Counted from the stretch's first letter, positions 1 through 8,717 are shown. The stretch is DNA of 64,000 nt from Streptomyces rimosus (GCF_008704655.1 NZ_CP023688.1:6888001-6952000); one strand, 5' to 3'. Notes: generated by a model from the letters alone, not told the origin. Made by a program: numbers and translations.

Positions 1-116
1 GGGCCGATGACGAAGAGGACGCAGCACACGGCGATCAGGACGTTCGTCATGCGGGAGAACACGGTCAGCACCGAGCGGACGCGGGGCGTCCGGGGGATCA
101 GGGGCGGGGCCGTCAT
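1..116 (-). CDS. hypothetical membrane protein, N-terminal fragment
   Basis: The reverse strand is open from an ATG at 116 to the window edge, giving the first 38 codons of a protein. It starts with a Pro/Arg-rich stretch (MTAPPLIPRTPRVRSV) and passes into a hydrophobic segment (NVLIAVCCVLFVIG) typical of a first transmembrane helix. The rest lies outside the window, so the family cannot be named. It is divergent from the zinc-ribbon gene at 325. Confidence 0.5.
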   Translation of the reverse strand, partial: MTAPPLIPRTPRVRSVLTVFSRMTNVLIAVCCVLFVIG

Positions 117-324
117 GAAGTGATCATGGCTCAATGGGGGGCATTCGGGACAGAGCGCCTCGCCGCGTCCCGCCTCTCGGCCGGGGCCCGCACCGTACCG
201 GCATCAGGCCGTAGGGTACGGGCAGTACCCCGCGTACTTCCGCAGTCCGACGGCGCACCGCGGGAAGCCCCCGAACGACAGCACGAGCCCCGCTCGCCCG
301 AGCGTGACGAAAGAGGACGACACC

Positions 325-564
325 ATGGCTGTTCCCCTGCCGACGGACGGGACCCGGTGGCGCTGCACGCTGTGCGGCAACCTGACGCGCTTCGATGTGA
401 CCCGCCGGTCCGAGGCCGTGGAGTACCTCCATTTCGACCTGGCCGGGGAGGCGAAGGTGGAGGAGCGCGAGGTGCGCAGTGAGAGCATCGAGTCCGTGCG
501 CTGCCGCTGGTGCAACGCGGTCGACCAGATCGAGCTGGTGGACCGGCCGGGCGCGAGCGCCTGA
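325..564 (+). CDS. small zinc-ribbon protein
   Basis: A 79-residue protein with two CxxC knuckles, CTLCGNLTRF near the N-terminus and CRWCN near the C-terminus, about 40 residues apart, as expected for a four-cysteine zinc ribbon. The ATG at 325 is preferred over an upstream start at 304 because AAGAGGA sits at a proper distance before it. The acidic middle segment is hydrophilic and there is no membrane segment, so it should be cytoplasmic. It lies 31 bp upstream of the NYN gene and is probably cotranscribed with it. Family recognised only as a zinc ribbon; the partner and role are unknown. Confidence 0.75.
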   Translation: MAVPLPTDGTRWRCTLCGNLTRFDVTRRSEAVEYLHFDLAGEAKVEEREVRSESIESVRCRWCNAVDQIELVDRPGASA

Positions 565-595
565 GTCGAGCGCCTGAGATCGGAGCGATGCAGCA

Positions 596-1972
596 GTGGT
601 GGAGCGTCCAGATGGGCCTGCGGGGGCGGAGCGCGATGCCGAGGCCGGTGCGGCCGCGGCGGACGAGGTGCTCGACCGTCCGTTGCCCGAGGGCGTGCGG
701 CGCCGCGTCGTGGCGCTCACCGCGGAGGCGTTCGGCGGCCTGACGGTCACCGAACTCCCGCCGCCGCTGCGGCAGTACGCCCGGTTCACCCCCAGCCGCC
801 GCGCCAAGTTCGCGGGCAACGCGATGGCGGCGGCGCTGGAGAACGACGCGGTCTTCCGGCAGCGGATCGCGAGCCGGCTGCGCGAGGCCCAGCCGGAGCT
901 GGCCGAGGCGCTGGACAGCGGCACCCCGCCCGCCGCCGCCGACCCGCTCGATGTCGCGGCGGCGGCCTATGTGCTGCGCCCCGAGGGCTGGGTCAAGCTC
1001 GTCGCGGCGGCCGGCGAGGAGGCGCAGCGCGCCCGCGCCGAGCGGGCCGGCGAGGAGGCGGAGCGCGAGCTGGCGGCGCTGCGCGAGGAACTGGCACGGG
1101 TACGCGCGGAGGCGCGGAGCGAGGCCGAGCGCGTCCGCGGCGACCTGGACGCGCTGCGCAAGGAGAACGAGTCGTTGCAGCGCAAGCTGCGCAGCGCGCT
1201 CAGCGACGTCAAGCGCGGTGAGGCGGCGGTGCGCAAGGCCGTGGCCGAGACGGAGTCCGTACGGGCCGCCGCCGCGCAGGAGAAGAACGCGGCCGACAGT
1301 GAGGCCCGCCGCCTCAAGGCCCGGATCGCGGAGGCCGAGGGCTCGCTGGAGGCCAGCCGCCGCGCCACGCGGGAGGGTCGCAGCGTCGAGGACATGCGAC
1401 TGCGGCTGCTGCTGGACACCGTGCTGGACGCGGCCCAGGGGCTGCGCCGCGAACTGGCGCTGCCGCCCGCCGACACACACCCGGCCGACACCGTCGATGC
1501 CGTGGCGCCGGGGAAGATGACGCCGAAGGACATCGCCACGCGCGCGCTGTCGGAGACCGACCCGGCGCTGTTGGACCAACTGCTGGCGCTGCCGCAGGCC
1601 CACCTGGTGGTGGACGGCTACAACGTCACCAAGACCGGCTACCCCACGATGCCGTTGGACAAGCAGCGGCTGCGGCTGCTGGGTGGCCTGGCGGTGCTGG
1701 CGGCGCAGACGGGCGCGGAGATGACGTGTGTCTTCGACGGTGCCGAACTGGCCGCGCCGGTGCTGCTCGCGCCGCCGCGCGGGGTAAGGGTCCTGTTCAG
1801 CAAGCCGGGTGTGACGGCCGATGAGCTGATCCGCCAGCTCGTACGGGCCGAGCCGCCGGGCCGCCCGGTCGTGGTGGTTTCCACGGACCGCGAGGTGGCC
1901 GACGGTGTCGCCAAGGCGGGGGCGCGACCGGTGGCTTCCACCCTGCTGCTCAAGCGGCTCGCCCGTATCTGA
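596..1972 (+). CDS. NYN-domain (PIN-like) predicted RNA-binding or nuclease protein
   Basis: A 458-residue protein in three parts. An N-terminal helical region (to about 140) contains RQYARFTPSRRAKFAGNAM. A long charged heptad-rich coiled coil covers about 145-265. A C-terminal NYN/YacP-like domain starts at VVDGYNVTK and continues through CVFDGAE and VVSTDREVADG; these acidic positions are the usual metal-binding residues of this PIN-like fold. Members are thought to cut or bind RNA; the substrate is unknown. The GTG at 596 follows GGAG at 582-585, with an equally possible GTG at 599. The coiled coil suggests a dimer. Confidence 0.85.
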   Translation: MVERPDGPAGAERDAEAGAAAADEVLDRPLPEGVRRRVVALTAEAFGGLTVTELPPPLRQYARFTPSRRAKFAGNAMAAALENDAVFRQRIASRLREAQPELAEALDSGTPPAAADPLDVAAAAYVLRPEGWVKLVAAAGEEAQRARAERAGEEAERELAALREELARVRAEARSEAERVRGDLDALRKENESLQRKLRSALSDVKRGEAAVRKAVAETESVRAAAAQEKNAADSEARRLKARIAEAEGSLEASRRATREGRSVEDMRLRLLLDTVLDAAQGLRRELALPPADTHPADTVDAVAPGKMTPKDIATRALSETDPALLDQLLALPQAHLVVDGYNVTKTGYPTMPLDKQRLRLLGGLAVLAAQTGAEMTCVFDGAELAAPVLLAPPRGVRVLFSKPGVTADELIRQLVRAEPPGRPVVVVSTDREVADGVAKAGARPVASTLLLKRLARI

Positions 1973-2262
1973 ACCACCGGTGGACTGCGGGTCGTACGGT
2001 CCGTTTGTGCGATTCGTGCGATCCGTACTATGCGTACGACTTGTCCGGAACGCGGGACAACCGGGGTGGGGCGGGAGGTAGGTTCCGGGAAGTGCCGCCG
2101 GGGGATCCGAGGCCGGTGCGGCGCGCGGAACGGAGGTAAAGGTGTACCCATCAACGAGGCATCTCATGCCCACCGTTCGTGCCTGAGTGTCAAGTGACCG
2201 CTACTGCCTGTGTGATGTTGGTAAAGGATGAGGACCATCCGGGAGTTTTTTCCGATGAGGAT
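1973..2262. other. intergenic region without a gene
   Basis: Non-coding stretch between the NYN gene and the promoter of the first NlpC/P60 gene. It holds a short direct repeat near 2008-2025 (GTGCGATTC followed by GTGCGATCC). A GGAAC at 2127-2131 is followed about 19 bases later by TC, vaguely like an ECF SigE promoter but too weak to call. No open frame with Streptomyces-like codon use is visible. Confidence 0.5.
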
Positions 2263-2292
2263 TTGAAGCGATCACAACTCGGTTACTAAGGT
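2263..2292 (+). promoter_or_regulatory. promoter of first NlpC/P60 gene
   Basis: TTGAAG at 2263-2268 and TAAGGT at 2287-2292 with an 18-base spacer match the housekeeping sigma pattern. A start near 2299 would give a leader of about 135 bases before the GTG at 2435. Confidence 0.5.
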
Positions 2293-2347
2293 CAGGCCTC
2301 AACCCTTCATGCAGTTGATCATCCATCCGGGATGAACAGTGAAGGAA

Positions 2348-2409
2348 CCGCCAGATCCGCGGCGTTGGCGCGGAGCCGGGGTCCAGCTCCCCCCACTCCC
2401 GGTAGGCGG
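2348..2409 (+). ncRNA. structured leader resembling a shortened ydaO (c-di-AMP) riboswitch
   Basis: Helix CCGCC (2348-2352) with GGCGG (2405-2409) closes the element. Inside it, AGATC is followed by helix TCCGCG/CGCGGA (2356-2361 with 2369-2374), then AGCCGGGG, and CCCGGTAGGCGG ends it. The order and identity of these blocks follow the 5-prime and 3-prime ends of the ydaO consensus as I remember it (GAAUC, stem, GAACCGGGG, then CCCGUAGGCG). The central part of the consensus is missing. ydaO switches are known in front of actinobacterial cell-wall hydrolase genes, which fits the context. It could instead be an unrelated structured leader. Confidence 0.35.
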
Positions 2410-2434
2410 CTGAAGGAAGAAGGAGCTCGCCTCC

Positions 2435-3469
2435 GTGGCGTCCCACCGTCGACCCAAGCAGCCGAGCCGCACGCGTGTCACTGTGCTCACCGCGACCGCG
2501 GCCGCGGCCGTCGCCCTCTCGTCCCAGGCCGCCCATGCCGACCCGAAGCCGAAGAAGGAAGACGTCAAGTCCGAGGTCGACAAGCTCTACGAGCAGGCGG
2601 AGCAGGCCACCGAGAAGTACAACGGGGCCAAGGAGGACCAGGAGAAGCTGCAGAAGGAGGTGGACAGCCTCCAGGACAAGGTCGCCCGCGGCCAGGGAGA
2701 GCTGAACCAGCTCCGCAAGGGCCTCGGTTCGGTCGCCTCCGGCCAGTACCGCAGCGGCAGCATAGACCCGTCCGTGCAGCTCTTCCTGTCCGGCGACCCG
2801 GACACCTACCTCGAAAAGGCCGCCACGCTCGACCAGCTGAGCGGCAAGCAGGCCGAGCAGCTGAAGACCATCGCGGACAAGCAGCGGCAGCTCGCGCAGG
2901 AGCGCCAGGAGGCCGCGTCCAAGATCCAGGACCTCTCGGACACCCGCAAGGCGCTGGGTGAGAAGAAGGACGAGATCAAGGGCAAGCTCGCCAAGGCGCA
3001 GGAGCTGCTGAACACCCTCACCGCCAAGGAGAAGGAAGCGCTCCAGAAGGAGGAGCAGCAGAAGAACCGCTCCAGCCGCGGCAACGAGCGTCCCGACCTG
3101 GGCAACGACACGCCGGCCTCCGGCCGTGGCGCCGCCGCGCTGTCCGCCGCCGCCTCCAAGATCGGCTCGCCCTACGTGTGGGGCGCCACCGGCCCGTCCT
3201 CCTTCGACTGCTCGGGCCTGACCTCCTGGGCCTACCAGCAGGCCGGCCAGTCGCTGCCGCGCACCTCGCAGGCGCAGGCCAACGCCGGTACCCGCATCAG
3301 CTCGCAGAGCGCCCTCAAGCCGGGCGACCTGGTGCTCTTCTACGGCGACCTGCACCACATCGGCCTGTACGCGGGCAACGGCCAGGTGCTGCACGCGCCG
3401 AAGCCGGGCGCGTCCGTGCGCTACGAGTCGATCAACAACATGCCCTTCCAGTTCGGCGTCCGCGTCTGA
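2435..3469 (+). CDS. secreted coiled-coil NlpC/P60 peptidoglycan hydrolase
   Basis: A 344-residue exported protein. A signal peptide ends near AHADPKP (about residue 34). A charged coiled coil covers about 40-195, then a short linker. The C-terminal NlpC/P60 domain (about 230-344) has catalytic Cys259 in FDCSGLTSWAY and His308 in HHIGLYAGN. The family cleaves stem-peptide bonds such as D-Glu to DAP; the coil normally holds or gates the enzyme, as in RipA-type proteins. It corresponds in position to Rv2190c of M. tuberculosis. The GTG at 2435 follows an AGGAG and matches its paralogue, which starts with the same SHRR motif. Expression probably responds to the structured leader upstream. Confidence 0.9.
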   Translation: MASHRRPKQPSRTRVTVLTATAAAAVALSSQAAHADPKPKKEDVKSEVDKLYEQAEQATEKYNGAKEDQEKLQKEVDSLQDKVARGQGELNQLRKGLGSVASGQYRSGSIDPSVQLFLSGDPDTYLEKAATLDQLSGKQAEQLKTIADKQRQLAQERQEAASKIQDLSDTRKALGEKKDEIKGKLAKAQELLNTLTAKEKEALQKEEQQKNRSSRGNERPDLGNDTPASGRGAAALSAAASKIGSPYVWGATGPSSFDCSGLTSWAYQQAGQSLPRTSQAQANAGTRISSQSALKPGDLVLFYGDLHHIGLYAGNGQVLHAPKPGASVRYESINNMPFQFGVRV

Positions 3470-3529
3470 CGCGGACCGGCCGCCGCTGCCGCCCGATCGG
3501 GCGAATTGCGGTGGCCGCCGCTGACTTCA

Positions 3530-3573
3530 CGCCCCGCCGGTGACCTGCGCAGTCACCGGCGGGGCGGCTTTTT
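3530..3573 (+). terminator. rho-independent terminator after the first NlpC/P60 gene
   Basis: A perfect 15-bp stem (3530-3544 with 3552-3566), a 7-base loop and a run of five T at 3569-3573. It separates the two NlpC/P60 paralogues into distinct transcription units. Confidence 0.9.
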
Positions 3574-3601
3574 GCGTACCGGCAGGGCGCGTTGCGGGTC
3601 T

Positions 3602-3631
3602 TTGGATACGGGCCACCGGCGCCGTTACTGT
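3602..3631 (+). promoter_or_regulatory. promoter of second NlpC/P60 gene
   Basis: TTGGAT at 3602-3607 and TACTGT at 3626-3631 with an 18-base spacer. The resulting leader of about 65 bases lacks the structured element found before the first paralogue. Confidence 0.45.
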
Positions 3632-3704
3632 CTGCCCTCGCAGTCGCCGGTCATCGACCGTCCGTCCGGGCGGCAGCGGCTGCACGGAAGGAGTGCGGCT
3701 TCTC

Positions 3705-4733
3705 GTGGTGTCCCACCGCCGTGTCTCACAGTCCGGCCTGGCCGGTGCGACCAGGATCACCGTCCTGTCGGCCGCCGCGGTCACCGCGGCAGCAGCCCTG
3801 TCGGCGGGCGGGGCCAGCGCCGCCCCGGCTCCGGCACCCGCCGAGGTCACCTCGCGCGTCGACGCGCTCTACGAGCAGGCCGAGAAGGTCACCGAGGACT
3901 ACAACGGGGCCTCCGAACGGACCCGGAAGCTACGGGGCGAAGTCACCGCCCTCCAGGACCGGGTGGCCCGCGGCCAGGAGCGCGTCAACCGGCTGCGCGC
4001 CCGGCTCGGCGCCATCGCCTCCGCCCAGTACCGCTCCGGCGGCCTGGACCCGGCCCTGAAGCTGATCCTGTCCGAGGACCCGGCGAGCTACCTCGACAAG
4101 GCGTCCGTCCTCGACCGCGTCCACGGCAACCAGGCCGGGCAGCTCCGCGAACTCCAGGGCGCCCAGCGCGGGCTGGAGCAGGAGCGCCGGGCGGCGGCCG
4201 GCAAGCTGACGGACCTGGAGGCGAGCCGGCGCGAGGTGGCGAGCCACAAGAAGGACATCGAACGCAAACTGGCCGCCGCGCAGCACCTGCTGAACGCCCT
4301 GACCGGCCCCGACCGGGCGGCCTACGACCGGGCGAACCGCGGCGTCGGGCGGTCGCTGCCCGCCCCGTCCGGGGCGGCGCACCCCTCGGGCCGCGCCGGG
4401 GCCGCCGTCCAGGCGGTGCGCGCGGCGATCGGCACGCCGTACGCGTGGGGGCGCTCCGGTCCGTCCGCTTTCGACTGCTCCGGGCTGATGCAGTGGGCCT
4501 ACGCGCGCGCCGGAGTCGGCATCCCGCGCACCTCGCAAGCCCAGCGCGGCGCGGGACGGCAGGTTCAGGTCAGCCAGGCACAGCCGGGCGACCTGGTCAT
4601 CTACCGGGACGATGCCAGTCATGTCGCCATGTATGTGGGCAACGGACAGGTGGTGCACGCGCCGTATCCGGGTGCGCGGGTGCGGTCCGACCCCGTCGGC
4701 ATGATGCCGATCTCGTCCGTAACCCGCCCCTGA
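3705..4733 (+). CDS. secreted coiled-coil NlpC/P60 peptidoglycan hydrolase, paralogue
   Basis: A 342-residue paralogue of the preceding gene with the same layout: signal peptide with an Ala-rich core ending near ASAAPAP, coiled coil, linker, and C-terminal NlpC/P60 domain with Cys in FDCSGLMQWAY and His in SHVAMYVGNG. The GTG at 3705 is chosen because AAGGAG lies at 3688-3693 and the SHRR start aligns with the paralogue; the open frame continues upstream through the terminator, which is not coding. The tandem arrangement points to gene duplication followed by separate regulation. It probably acts outside the membrane in wall remodelling. Confidence 0.88.
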   Translation: MVSHRRVSQSGLAGATRITVLSAAAVTAAAALSAGGASAAPAPAPAEVTSRVDALYEQAEKVTEDYNGASERTRKLRGEVTALQDRVARGQERVNRLRARLGAIASAQYRSGGLDPALKLILSEDPASYLDKASVLDRVHGNQAGQLRELQGAQRGLEQERRAAAGKLTDLEASRREVASHKKDIERKLAAAQHLLNALTGPDRAAYDRANRGVGRSLPAPSGAAHPSGRAGAAVQAVRAAIGTPYAWGRSGPSAFDCSGLMQWAYARAGVGIPRTSQAQRGAGRQVQVSQAQPGDLVIYRDDASHVAMYVGNGQVVHAPYPGARVRSDPVGMMPISSVTRP

Positions 4734-4760
4734 CCCCTGTCCGCGTTCCGGGACGGTGCT

Positions 4761-4766
4761 TACGAT
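4761..4766 (+). promoter_or_regulatory. -10 element for a leaderless transcript
   Basis: TACGAT ends 7 bases before the GTG at 4774, with no purine-rich ribosome binding site in between. This spacing puts the transcription start at or next to the start codon. Confidence 0.5.
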
Positions 4767-4773
4767 CAGCCGC

Positions 4774-6051
4774 GTGGCAGGTCATCAGGTACGGCGGCGG
4801 ACGGTCCGGGGGATCAGGGCGGCACTGTGCGCGGCCCTGCCGCTGGTGCTGCTGGCGCTCCTCACCGGCTGCGACGATCCGGCCGGCGCGCAGGCCGCCC
4901 CGCCGGGCATCCAGCGCATGCTGGACCAGCGCGCCGCGGCCGTACGGAACCGGGACTCCGGGGCCTTCCTCGCCTCGGTCGACCCCCGCGCGACCGCGTA
5001 CGGCTCCGAGCAGCGGCGGATGTTCGCCAACCTCGCGCGGGTGCCGCTGGCCGCCTGGTCGTACGAGCTGGTGCGGACCGACGCGTTCGGGCTGCCCGCG
5101 GTCGTCGGCGCGGACGGGCGGCGGGTCGCGGCCGAGGTGCGGCTGCGCTACCGGCTCACCGGGTACGACACCGCGCCGGTCACCGCCGTCCAGTACCTGA
5201 CCCTCACCGACCGCGGCGGCCGGTGGCGGATCAGCTCGGATTCGGACGGCGCGACGAGCGGGCGGCGCAGTGCGCGCCAGCTGTGGGACCAGGGGCCGGT
5301 CGAGGTGGTCCGGGGGCGGCACAGCCTGGTCCTCGGGGTCGGGCGCGGCACCGCGGCGCTGCGCGAGCTGGCCGAGCGTACGGACGCGGCGGTGCCCGCC
5401 GTCGGCAAGGCGTGGGCAGGGGAGTGGGCCGGGCGGGTGGTGGTCGAGGCGCCGCAGTCGCTGGAGCGGATGGCGGAGCTGCTGAACGCCACCGATCCGG
5501 CGGGCTACCGGGGCATAGCGGCCGTGACGACCGGCGAGTCGGGCCCGGCCCCGGCGGCCCCCGCCGACCGGGTCGTCGTCAACCCGGAGGCGTACGGCGA
5601 ACTGTCCGCGGCCGGCCGGCAGGTCGTGCTGACGCACGAGGCGACCCATGTCGCGACGCGTACGGTCACCACGTCCGACACCCCGATGTGGCTCTCCGAG
5701 GGCTTCGCCGACTGGGCCGCCTACCGTGGCGGCGGGCGCCCGGCCGCCACCACCGCTCCCGAACTGGCCCACGCGGTCGCCAAGGGCGCGCCGCCGTCCC
5801 GGCTTCCGGCCGACGGCGACTTCCGCTTCAGCCGCAGCGCGCGGCAGCTGGCCCGCGCGTACGAGGGCGGCTGGCTGGCCTGCCGCATGATCGCCGATAG
5901 GTGGGGCGAGCGGAAGCTCGGCGCGTTCTACCGGGCGGCGGGGCACGGCGGGACGGAGAGCGCCGGGCGGGCGATGCGGGATCAGCTGGGCGTCGGCCCG
6001 GCGGAGTTCACCCGGCGGTGGCGGGCGTACGTGGCCGAGCAGCTGGGCTGA
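4774..6051 (+). CDS. lipoprotein with peptidase-MA-like (HEXXH) domain
   Basis: About 425 residues. The N-terminus has basic residues, a hydrophobic core and a lipobox LLTGC, so it should be a lipid-anchored exported protein. The middle looks like a small cone-shaped NTF2-like region (QRAAAVRNRDSGAFLASVDP). The C-terminal half carries LTHEATHVAT, an HEXXH zinc motif, followed by WLSEGFADWAAYR, whose Glu can be the third ligand, as in gluzincin peptidase MA families. The substrate is unknown. I prefer GTG 4774 over 4756 because of the leaderless promoter. The 3-prime end overlaps the convergent glycosyltransferase gene by 44 bp. Confidence 0.8.
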   Translation: MAGHQVRRRTVRGIRAALCAALPLVLLALLTGCDDPAGAQAAPPGIQRMLDQRAAAVRNRDSGAFLASVDPRATAYGSEQRRMFANLARVPLAAWSYELVRTDAFGLPAVVGADGRRVAAEVRLRYRLTGYDTAPVTAVQYLTLTDRGGRWRISSDSDGATSGRRSARQLWDQGPVEVVRGRHSLVLGVGRGTAALRELAERTDAAVPAVGKAWAGEWAGRVVVEAPQSLERMAELLNATDPAGYRGIAAVTTGESGPAPAAPADRVVVNPEAYGELSAAGRQVVLTHEATHVATRTVTTSDTPMWLSEGFADWAAYRGGGRPAATTAPELAHAVAKGAPPSRLPADGDFRFSRSARQLARAYEGGWLACRMIADRWGERKLGAFYRAAGHGGTESAGRAMRDQLGVGPAEFTRRWRAYVAEQLG

Positions 6052-7426
6052 CGGACAGCGCGAACCCTGGTGAGGCCGCTTCCGTACGGGAGGTGGCGAC
6101 GGTGCCGGGCTCCGGTTCGGCATCGGGCCCGCGCCGGGTTCCGGGCTCCGGTTCGGCGTCCGGCCCGTGCCCGGTTCCGGCGGCCCGCGGACGGGCGACG
6201 CCCGCGCGCCGCCGCCGTGGCCCGGTGGCCGTAGAGCGCCACAGCCTGCGGCAGGCAGTCAGAGAGGCGGCCACCAGCAGGGCATCGCGTACGGTCAGCA
6301 TGACGACGCCGGGCCCCTGACTGGTCACCACGTCCGCGAACCCGACGGGGAATTCCAGCAGCGTCGCCCCGGCCGCCAGCAGCACCAGGAACGCGGGCAG
6401 CGCCATCCGGCTCGCCCGCAGCGTCATGCACACGGCTGCCGTACCGACCAGCCAGATCATGTACTGCGGGCTGATGACCCGGCTGGTGGTGACGAAGAGG
6501 AGGACGGCGGTGAAGGCGGCGTCGGCGAGCGTGGCGGAGGTGAATTCCCGCGCGCGCAGCCGCCACAGCAGCAGCCAGCCGAAAGCCACCGCGGTCAGGA
6601 CCAGCGCCAGGGAGCTGACCAGCGGTACGTACGGGCCGACGAACTCCACCGAGCCGTAGTTCAGCAGCACCTCGCCATCCCAGCCGAACTGCCGGGCGAG
6701 ATGGAAGACGAGCGCGCCCAGCGACTCCACTTCCGTACCCCGGTCGCGCTGGAAAGTGAGGAACGCCAGCCCGCCAGGGGCCCACGCGACGAGCAGCAGC
6801 GCCAGCGTCAGCGCGCCGACGGCCGCCGCGCCCCACAACTTGCGGGCCCGGACGCCTCGCAGGGGAGCGCCGGTCAGCAGCAGCACCGGCCAGACCTTCA
6901 GCAGCGCGCCGAAGGCCAGCAGCGCGCCGGAGAGGCGCGGCCGACTGGCGGCGGCGAACAGCGCGGCGACGGCCACGGCCGTGACCATCAGGTCGTACCG
7001 GGAGTACGCGGTCGGGCCCAGCAGGGCGACGCCCGCGGTCCACACCCAGGCGCCGGTGAGACGTTTGCCCGGCCGCCGGCCCGCGTACAGGAACAGCGCG
7101 AAGGCGGCCGCGTCGGCGGCACCGGCCAGCAGAAAGAAGGCCGAGGCGTAGTCCAGGAAGGGCAGCAGGCCGGGGGAGAGCACGGCGAGCGCGGCGGCCG
7201 GCGGATACTGCCAGGTCACGTCGTCCTGCGGGAAGCTGCCGGACTTCAGGACCTCGTACCAGCCGTGGTAGATGCCCGCGACGTCACTGGTCACGTCCGG
7301 CCCCGGCAGCACCAGCACCTTGAACACGCACAGCAGGAGCACCGCCCGGGTCGCGGCCCACACCGCCACCGGCGGCGCCAGGGCGCGCACGGCGTCCCAC
7401 GGGGGCCGGTTGCCGGCCCTGGTCAT
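6008..7426 (-). CDS. GT87 family (DUF2029) polyprenyl-phosphate-mannose-type mannosyltransferase
   Basis: About 472 residues with roughly ten transmembrane helices. Family-typical motifs include WQYPPAAALAVLSPGLLPFLDY, TAYSRYDLMVTAVAVAAL and LLAFGALLKVWPVLLL. GT87 enzymes use polyprenyl-phosphate mannose on the outer face of the membrane to extend phosphatidylinositol mannosides or lipoglycans. It is divergent from pimB, and M. tuberculosis has the related Rv2181 near pimB, which supports a PIM or lipomannan role. The ATG at 7426 has a GAGG in front. The C-terminal tail holds a 12-residue repeat (GPDAEPEPGT) and runs into the convergent lipoprotein gene. Confidence 0.82.
   Translation of the reverse strand: MTRAGNRPPWDAVRALAPPVAVWAATRAVLLLCVFKVLVLPGPDVTSDVAGIYHGWYEVLKSGSFPQDDVTWQYPPAAALAVLSPGLLPFLDYASAFFLLAGAADAAAFALFLYAGRRPGKRLTGAWVWTAGVALLGPTAYSRYDLMVTAVAVAALFAAASRPRLSGALLAFGALLKVWPVLLLTGAPLRGVRARKLWGAAAVGALTLALLLVAWAPGGLAFLTFQRDRGTEVESLGALVFHLARQFGWDGEVLLNYGSVEFVGPYVPLVSSLALVLTAVAFGWLLLWRLRAREFTSATLADAAFTAVLLFVTTSRVISPQYMIWLVGTAAVCMTLRASRMALPAFLVLLAAGATLLEFPVGFADVVTSQGPGVVMLTVRDALLVAASLTACRRLWRSTATGPRRRRAGVARPRAAGTGHGPDAEPEPGTRRGPDAEPEPGTVATSRTEAASPGFALSVSPAARPRTPATAG
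6105..6176 (-). repeat. two tandem 36-bp repeats in the GT87 C-terminal tail
   Basis: The block starting CCGGGCTCCGGTTCGG at 6105 recurs at 6141, a 36-bp period equal to 12 codons. It encodes two copies of GPDAEPEPGT in the cytoplasmic or periplasmic tail and is probably a slippage-generated low-complexity expansion. Confidence 0.8.
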
Positions 7427-7574
7427 CGGCACCTCGTCCCCCGTCCTCCGCCGTCCTCCCGCCGCCCGCGTCCGCACGCGCGCACGACGGCCTGTCCCGA
7501 CCGTAGACGAGACACGTCCGTGCCGGGGCCGCCCGCACCGGCCGTGTCCGGCGACCCGGTACTGTGCGAGGGCA

Positions 7575-8717
7575 ATGGACAAGACGCTGATCGTCACGAA
7601 CGACTTCCCGCCCCGCCCCGGCGGCATCCAGGCCTTCCTGCACAGCATGGCGCTGCGCCTGGACCCGGAGCGGGTCGTGGTCTACGCCTCCACCTGGAAG
7701 CGGAGCCAGGAGGGCGTCGCCGCCACCGCCCGCTTCGACGCCGAGCAGCCCTTCCCGGTCGTACGGGACCGTACGACGATGCTGCTGCCGACGCCCCGGG
7801 TCACCCGCACCGCCACCGCCCTGCTGCGCCGCCACGGCTGCTCCTCGGTATGGTTCGGCGCCGCCGCGCCGCTCGGCCTGATGGCCCCGGCGCTGCGCCG
7901 GGCGGGCGCGCGCCGGATCGTGGCCACCACGCACGGGCACGAGGCGGGCTGGGCACAGCTGCCCGCCTCCCGCCAGCTGCTGCGGCGGATCGGCGAGGGC
8001 ACCGACACGATCACCTACCTCGGTGAGTACACCCGCTCGCGGATCGCCGCCGCCCTGACCCCGGCCGCCGCCGGCCGCATGGTCCAACTGCCGCCCGGCG
8101 TGGACGAGAAGACGTTCCACCCCGGCTCGGGCGGCGACGAGGTACGGGCCCGCCTCGGGCTCGCCGAGCGGCCGGTCGTCGTCTGCGTCTCCCGGCTCGT
8201 GCCGCGCAAGGGACAGGACACCCTGATCGAGGCGATGCCGCGCATTCTGGCCGAAGTGCCGGACGCGGTGCTGCTCATCGTCGGCGGCGGCCCGTACGAG
8301 AAGCAGCTGCACGCGCTCGCCGTCGAGAAGGGCGTCGCGGACTCGGTGCGCTTCACCGGCTCCGTCCCGTGGGAGGAACTGCCCGCCCACTACGGCGCCG
8401 GGGACGTCTTCGCGATGCCGTGCCGGACCCGGCGCGGCGGCCTGGACGTCGAGGGCCTGGGCATCGTCTACCTGGAGGCGTCCGCCACCGGGCTCCCGGT
8501 CGTCGCGGGCGACTCCGGCGGCGCGCCGGACGCGGTGCTGGACGGCGAGACGGGGTACGTCGTCCCGGGCGGCTCCCCGACGGTGGCCGCCGAGCGCGTC
8601 ATCGCCCTCCTGAAGGACCCGCAGGCCCGCCGCCGCATGGGCGAGCGCGGCCGGGCCTGGGTGGAGGAGAAGTGGCGCTGGGACCTGCTGGCGGAGCGGC
8701 TGAAGGCGCTTCTGTAA
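7575..8717 (+). CDS. pimB: GT4 glycosyltransferase, phosphatidyl-myo-inositol mannoside mannosyltransferase PimB type
   Basis: A 380-residue GT-B enzyme. The N-terminal motif TNDFPPRPGGIQAFL, the middle THGHEAGW, RLVPRKGQDTLIEAMP and the C-terminal donor-site EX7E region DVEGLGIVYLEASATGLPV agree closely with mycobacterial PimB (Rv2188c) as I remember it. That enzyme transfers mannose from GDP-mannose to PIM1 on the inner membrane face. ATG 7575 is chosen from the family N-terminus; a TACTGT at 7560-7565 lies just upstream. Its neighbours (GT87, acyl-CoA ligase, PlsC) suit a phospholipid-mannoside pathway. Transfer to another lipid acceptor cannot be excluded. Confidence 0.88.
   Translation: MDKTLIVTNDFPPRPGGIQAFLHSMALRLDPERVVVYASTWKRSQEGVAATARFDAEQPFPVVRDRTTMLLPTPRVTRTATALLRRHGCSSVWFGAAAPLGLMAPALRRAGARRIVATTHGHEAGWAQLPASRQLLRRIGEGTDTITYLGEYTRSRIAAALTPAAAGRMVQLPPGVDEKTFHPGSGGDEVRARLGLAERPVVVCVSRLVPRKGQDTLIEAMPRILAEVPDAVLLIVGGGPYEKQLHALAVEKGVADSVRFTGSVPWEELPAHYGAGDVFAMPCRTRRGGLDVEGLGIVYLEASATGLPVVAGDSGGAPDAVLDGETGYVVPGGSPTVAAERVIALLKDPQARRRMGERGRAWVEEKWRWDLLAERLKALL

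Noticed and set aside
2127..2152. ECF SigE-type promoter upstream of the NlpC/P60 gene
   Set aside because: Only GGAAC and a distant TC fit; the housekeeping-type pair at 2263-2292 is better placed.
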